From an uncultured Acidobacteriota bacterium (lineage in GTDB: Bacteria > Acidobacteriota > Vicinamibacteria > Vicinamibacterales > UBA8438), in NCBI GenBank assembly GCA_913043805.1, contig CAJWMX010000156.1, positions 1 through 6,856 on the forward strand: a DNA stretch of 6,856 nt, given 5' to 3'. Below are positions 4,471 to 6,856 of the stretch, piece by piece (the stretch's first letter is position 1; the number at the start of each line of letters is the position of its first letter). The position numbers were made by a program, and so were the translations under genes. The notes below the pieces were generated by a model. It searched no databases. It saw only the letters and a program-made list of their open reading frames with translations, and had not been told where the DNA came from.

Positions 4471-5658
4471 ATGATCCTGCCCCTCGGCGACGAGCCGAAT
4501 CCCCGCGATGTCCCGGTGGTGACCTATGTGCTCATCGTCGTGAACTGTCTCGCCTATGTGTTCATCACCCTGCCGCTGAGCTTTGTCCGTCCGGAGCTCA
4601 ATGACCCGGCGGTGCTGGACTACGTCCGCGCGGTGGCCGACTCGATCCCGGGTCGGGTGCCGCTCGAAGCGATCGCCCGCAGCCTGTCCGAATACGACCT
4701 GTTCGTCTTCCGCTGGGGCTTTCGTCCGGCGGCGCCTCAGGTCGTCGATCTGTTCTCGGCCATGTTCCTGCACGCCGGTTTTCTCCATCTGGCCGGCAAC
4801 ATGCTCTTTCTCTGGATCTACGGCGACAACGTGGAGTATCGCCTGGGCCGGTTCCGGTATCTGGCTGCGTATCTGGGCACCGGCGTGGCGGCCACCGTCT
4901 TCCACGGCATCTTCTCGTCCGACTCGGCCCTGCCCCTGCTCGGTGCGTCCGGGGCCATCTCGGGTGTCCTGGGGTTCTACTTCGTTTGGTTCCCCCAGAA
5001 TCGAGTGCGCCTGTGGGTCATGCTCTTCCCGTTCTTCATGAACGTGATCCATGCCCCGGCGCGGCTGGTCCTGGGGTTCTACGTGATTGCCGACAACCTG
5101 CTCCCGCTCCTGGTGTCGGGTGGTGCCGGCAGCGGGGTCGCCTATGGCGCGCACATCGGCGGGTTCATCGGAGGACTGGGCGCGGCCTGGGTGCTCAACC
5201 GCCGATCCCTGCAGATACCACCGCAGGAGTTCCGAGATCCGGCCACGCCGCTGGCCTCCACGGTGCCCCCCGGCGGTCTGGCCGCGCTGATCGAGGAGGG
5301 CGACTTCGAAGAGGCGGCGCGACAGTATGTCGGGCTCTCGACGAGCGAGACCCGGCGCCTGCTCAGCGAGGACCACTCCATGCGGCTGGGCAGCTGGATG
5401 GCCGCCAAGGGGCATCCGCACGCCGCGCTGGCGCTCTTCCAGCGTCACATTCGCGACTATCCCATCGGCCAGACCGCCGCGGCAGCCCATGCCGCCGCCG
5501 GTCTGCTTCAGCTCCGTTCGTTCGGGCAGCCCACCGCCGCCTACCAGCACCTGGTCGAGGCGCTCGGGATGAATCCCAGCCCGGAAACCGAGGCGCAGGT
5601 CAGGCAGGGATTGGCGCAGATCGCGGCGATCCAGAAGTTCAAGCTGAGCGCGTTGTAG
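4471..5658 (+). CDS. Rhomboid-family intramembrane serine protease with C-terminal TPR-like region
   Basis: A 395-residue inner-membrane protease. After the typical short cytoplasmic start (MILPLGDEPNPRDVPVV), the first membrane helix covers about 16–36. A loop domain (about 40–90) precedes the conserved MFLHAGFLHLAGNMLFLWIYG (98–118). The catalytic serine is Ser160 in GASGAISG, and the partner His228 is in AYGAHIGGFIGG, so both parts of the Ser–His dyad are present. Further helices lie at about 128–146, 162–174, 179–193, 197–216 and 229–242. Residues from about 260 form a soluble part made of helical pairs, including GDFEEAARQYVGL, GHPHAALALFQRHIRDYP and GQPTAAYQHLVEALGMNP, which look like degenerate TPR repeats for protein binding. 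Natural substrates cannot be read from the sequence. ATG 4471 fits the family N-terminus, although no ribosome site is seen. It stands alone, divergent from the Cld-like gene. Confidence 0.93.
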   Translation: MILPLGDEPNPRDVPVVTYVLIVVNCLAYVFITLPLSFVRPELNDPAVLDYVRAVADSIPGRVPLEAIARSLSEYDLFVFRWGFRPAAPQVVDLFSAMFLHAGFLHLAGNMLFLWIYGDNVEYRLGRFRYLAAYLGTGVAATVFHGIFSSDSALPLLGASGAISGVLGFYFVWFPQNRVRLWVMLFPFFMNVIHAPARLVLGFYVIADNLLPLLVSGGAGSGVAYGAHIGGFIGGLGAAWVLNRRSLQIPPQEFRDPATPLASTVPPGGLAALIEEGDFEEAARQYVGLSTSETRRLLSEDHSMRLGSWMAAKGHPHAALALFQRHIRDYPIGQTAAAAHAAAGLLQLRSFGQPTAAYQHLVEALGMNPSPETEAQVRQGLAQIAAIQKFKLSAL

Positions 5659-5671
5659 CCGGGCGAGGCCG

Positions 5672-5701
5672 TTGCCGCTGGCGCGAGCGCTTCGATATAA
5701 T
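5672..5701 (+). promoter_or_regulatory. Promoter of tRNA-Gln
   Basis: TTGCCG (5672–5677) and a perfect TATAAT (5696–5701) are separated by 18 nt. Transcription would begin near 5708, about 12 nt before the mature tRNA 5' end, as expected for a single-gene tRNA transcript needing only slight 5' trimming. Confidence 0.6.
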
Positions 5702-5719
5702 CGAAGACGCCACCGTTGC

Positions 5720-5793
5720 TGGGAGGTCGTTCAATGGTAGGACACGCGGCTCTGGACCGTGTAATCGGGGTTCGAATCCCTGCCTCCCAGCCA
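5720..5793 (+). tRNA. tRNA-Gln (anticodon CTG), CCA encoded
   Basis: The sequence folds as a full cloverleaf. The acceptor stem is TGGGAGG/CCTCCCA, with the U1–A72 pair typical of glutamine tRNAs. The D arm is GTTC/GGAC, the anticodon stem CGCGG/CCGTG, and the T arm CGGGG/CCCTG around TTCGAAT. The seven-base anticodon loop (5750–5756) is CTCTGGA, giving anticodon CTG at 5752–5754, which reads CAG. The discriminator base is G at 5790, followed by an encoded CCA (5791–5793). It has its own promoter and lies 61 nt after the rhomboid stop. A pyrimidine-rich run with TTTT follows at 5797–5806. The 3' side is occupied by mobile-element debris, which makes this tRNA a likely integration target. Confidence 0.95.
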
Positions 5794-6054
5794 AATCTCT
5801 CTTTTCACACGATCTGACGCCTCGGTGGTGGCTGCCTGCGCCGCGGCCGCAGCCGTATCTGCCAGCAGGTCAAACGGTTGGCGGAAATCCGCCTTGAGCT
5901 CCCCGTCCCGCCACGAGCAGTTCGAAACCAGGAAGTCGAGCAAACGCCGCTTCTCGCGGGCTTCCTGCTTCTCGAAGAGCCGCCGAGCGTTGCGTGCGAG
6001 TTCGAGAAGTCGGACGCCCTCCTCCATGTAGGACTGGTTGGCGGCCTGAAGAGC
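5731..6054 (-). pseudogene. C-terminal fragment of a large serine recombinase, reading into tRNA-Gln
   Basis: The open frame starts just after a TGA at 6055–6057 and reads LQAANQSYMEEGVRLLELA, then ARRLFEKQEAREKRRLLDFL, SNCSWRDGELKADFRQPFDLLADT and an Ala-rich tail. This is the characteristic C-terminus of resolvase/recombinase-type large serine recombinases found on phages and integrative elements; the catalytic resolvase domain and zinc-ribbon region are absent. The last part (GGRDSNPD, TVQSRVSYH) is only the tRNA-Gln gene read backward, and the frame stops inside the tRNA at 5731–5733. The natural ATG within it (6027) is unlikely to be a real start. The fragment is joined out of frame to a SIR2-like fragment. 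It is best read as a remnant of an element inserted beside the tRNA, without activity. Confidence 0.8.
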
Positions 6055-6473
6055 TCAAGGACATCACTGTCGAGTCCGCTGAAACCCAGCACGAGGCAGT
6101 GGGTACTCCTTCGGACGGCGGCTTGAGCGAGTTCAGCATGTCCGGGCGGGCATTGAAAGCTCTTACGGCCTCCGAGCGGTGCAGCGAGGACAGGATAGAG
6201 GGCGACGATCTCCGCGGGCCCGGTTGTAGCCTCGATGTGCTTCCATCGTTGAGCATGAGAGGCGAGGACCTCGATCTCTCCTTCTAGATCCAGACTTGGA
6301 AGGGCCGAGAGGCTTCGGACGATTCTCTCCGCCACCGGATCTGTAAGGTCGGCCCCAGGCTGCAACGGTACCCGGGTCGCCGGCGCTGGTCGGCCCCAAT
6401 TGACTGACCCATGCAGCTTGACGACGGCCCACCGCCACTCTGGTGAGTGCTCGGTTGTGTCGGACCACTTGGG
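6048..6473 (-). pseudogene. SIR2-like domain fragment, truncated at both ends
   Basis: The open frame lies between a TGA at 6474–6476 and the recombinase junction. It begins KWSDTTEHSPEWRWAVVKLHGSVNWG, where KLHGSVNW is the hallmark of SIR2-like (SIR2_2 type) domains. After an AERIVRSLSALPSLDLEGE-type segment it reaches HCLVLGFSGLDSDVLELF, the conserved GxSGxDxD ending of the same fold. Family members are NAD-binding or NAD-cleaving, often in anti-phage proteins. The N-terminal half, including the nucleotide-binding start, is missing, and family similarity stops at Phe encoded at 6048–6050, where the recombinase piece begins in another frame. The frame formally continues to 5805, but that part is the recombinase region read out of frame. 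A TTG at 6365 is the only proposed start and falls inside the domain, so expression is unlikely. Its partner genes cannot be told from this window. Confidence 0.7.
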
Positions 6474-6500
6474 TCACTGCCGACAAGAGGCGAAGCTCGG

Positions 6501-6842
6501 TTATTTGCTGAACATCACCTGGCCAATGGCTCCGTTGACAGGCTCGGCCGGAGCATCAGGGCCCAGTGCTCCATCACCGAATAGCTCTTGAAATTCCGGG
6601 TCCTCGAAGAATGTATCGGTCGCCTTTCCGTACTCTTCGTACGAGGGGTAACCGAAGGTGTGGTGGAAGGTGTTGAATCCTCCACCCGATCCTGGACCAC
6701 CTAGTTCCTGTACGAGCGTGTGGTAGGAGGGACGAACGTCGAGTCGCGTCAGGATTGAATCAAATCTCTCCATAAGGGCAACGAAATCTTCTATTCTGCC
6801 CGGCTTTACCTTCCAAGTGTCTGTCCATACGTGTGCCGGCAT
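6501..6842 (-). CDS. Small dimeric alpha/beta-barrel (ABM/NIPSNAP-like) protein, function unknown
   Basis: A 113-residue protein starting AHVWTDTWKVKPGRIEDFVALMERF, the usual first strand and helix of antibiotic-monooxygenase-like ferredoxin-fold proteins. A second strand contains YHTLVQELGG, a GGFNTFHHTFGYPSYEEYGKA segment fits strand–helix of the same fold, and FFEDPEFQELF is the closing helix. I cannot name a substrate. ATG 6842 is preceded by AAGGTGGT (on this strand, ending 4 nt upstream), a fair ribosome site, so the gene looks complete and translated. Its base composition is lower in GC (32 of 60 in 6601–6660) than the ars and repair genes, consistent with separate ancestry or with being part of the inserted segment. 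It ends 27 nt before the SIR2-like fragment. No membrane or signal segment is visible. Confidence 0.72.
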   Translation of the reverse strand: MPAHVWTDTWKVKPGRIEDFVALMERFDSILTRLDVRPSYHTLVQELGGPGSGGGFNTFHHTFGYPSYEEYGKATDTFFEDPEFQELFGDGALGPDAPAEPVNGAIGQVMFSK

Positions 6843-6856
6843 TTGACCACCTTTCT

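Noticed and set aside
4348..5550. 400-codon minus-strand open frame
   Set aside because: It is antisense to the rhomboid gene, and its His/Gln/Arg-rich composition mirrors the membrane codons of that gene.
5731..5790. Conserved GGRDSNPD tail of the recombinase as a protein motif
   Set aside because: It is the antisense translation of tRNA-Gln, a well-known artefact in protein databases.
6163..6486. 107-codon minus-strand open frame in the 3' region
   Set aside because: The other minus-strand frame here carries the SIR2 motifs KLHGSVNW and GFSGLDSD; this one shows only Arg/Gly-rich filler.
1..6856. CRISPR array, rRNA or insertion-sequence ends
   Set aside because: No regularly spaced direct repeats, no rRNA-like sequence and no paired terminal inverted repeats were seen by eye.

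Overview
This is a GC-rich bacterial window (for example 47 of 60 bases are G or C in 781–840) centred on an arsenic-resistance locus, with ordinary chromosomal genes beside it and a degraded mobile-element scar next to a tRNA-Gln. The codon use, short intergenic gaps, rhomboid–TPR protein and DUF3291 protein would fit a GC-rich environmental lineage such as Acidobacteriota. That is only an impression; no marker in the window fixes the taxon.

Left part (1–2156, minus strand): a tight run of four genes reads leftward: arsR, a DUF3291 protein, an AlkA-type DNA-3-methyladenine glycosylase, and a D-2-hydroxyacid dehydrogenase cut by the window edge. The gaps are 8 nt, a 4-nt ATGA overlap and 12 nt, so they look like one operon headed by the ArsR repressor gene. 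The arsR start codon lies exactly where a TATAAT element predicts transcription to begin, so its mRNA is probably leaderless.

Centre (2157–3521, plus strand): an AT-rich divergent control region holds two near-identical 20-bp boxes in opposite orientation, probably ArsR operators. To its right lie arsM (arsenite methyltransferase) and arsC (thioredoxin-type arsenate reductase). ArsC would reduce arsenate to arsenite, ArsM would methylate arsenite, and ArsR would release the DNA when it binds arsenite. However, the 5' end of arsM carries two lesions, an apparent 1-base deletion and an in-frame TAA. The arsenic-binding CC region is therefore disconnected from an otherwise intact methyltransferase body, which opens at a GTG.

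Right of ars (3536–5658): a chlorite-dismutase-family haem protein (minus strand) converges on arsC, with an 8-bp stem hairpin between them. Divergent from it is a rhomboid membrane protease with a C-terminal TPR-like helical region; a strong hairpin sits just upstream of its start.

Right end (5672–6856): a tRNA-Gln(CTG) with its own promoter and encoded CCA. Immediately downstream, on the minus strand, are a C-terminal scrap of a large serine recombinase that reads into the tRNA and a SIR2-like fragment truncated at both ends and joined to it out of frame. This looks like the decayed end of an integrated element. A lower-GC gene for a small dimeric alpha/beta-barrel protein follows.
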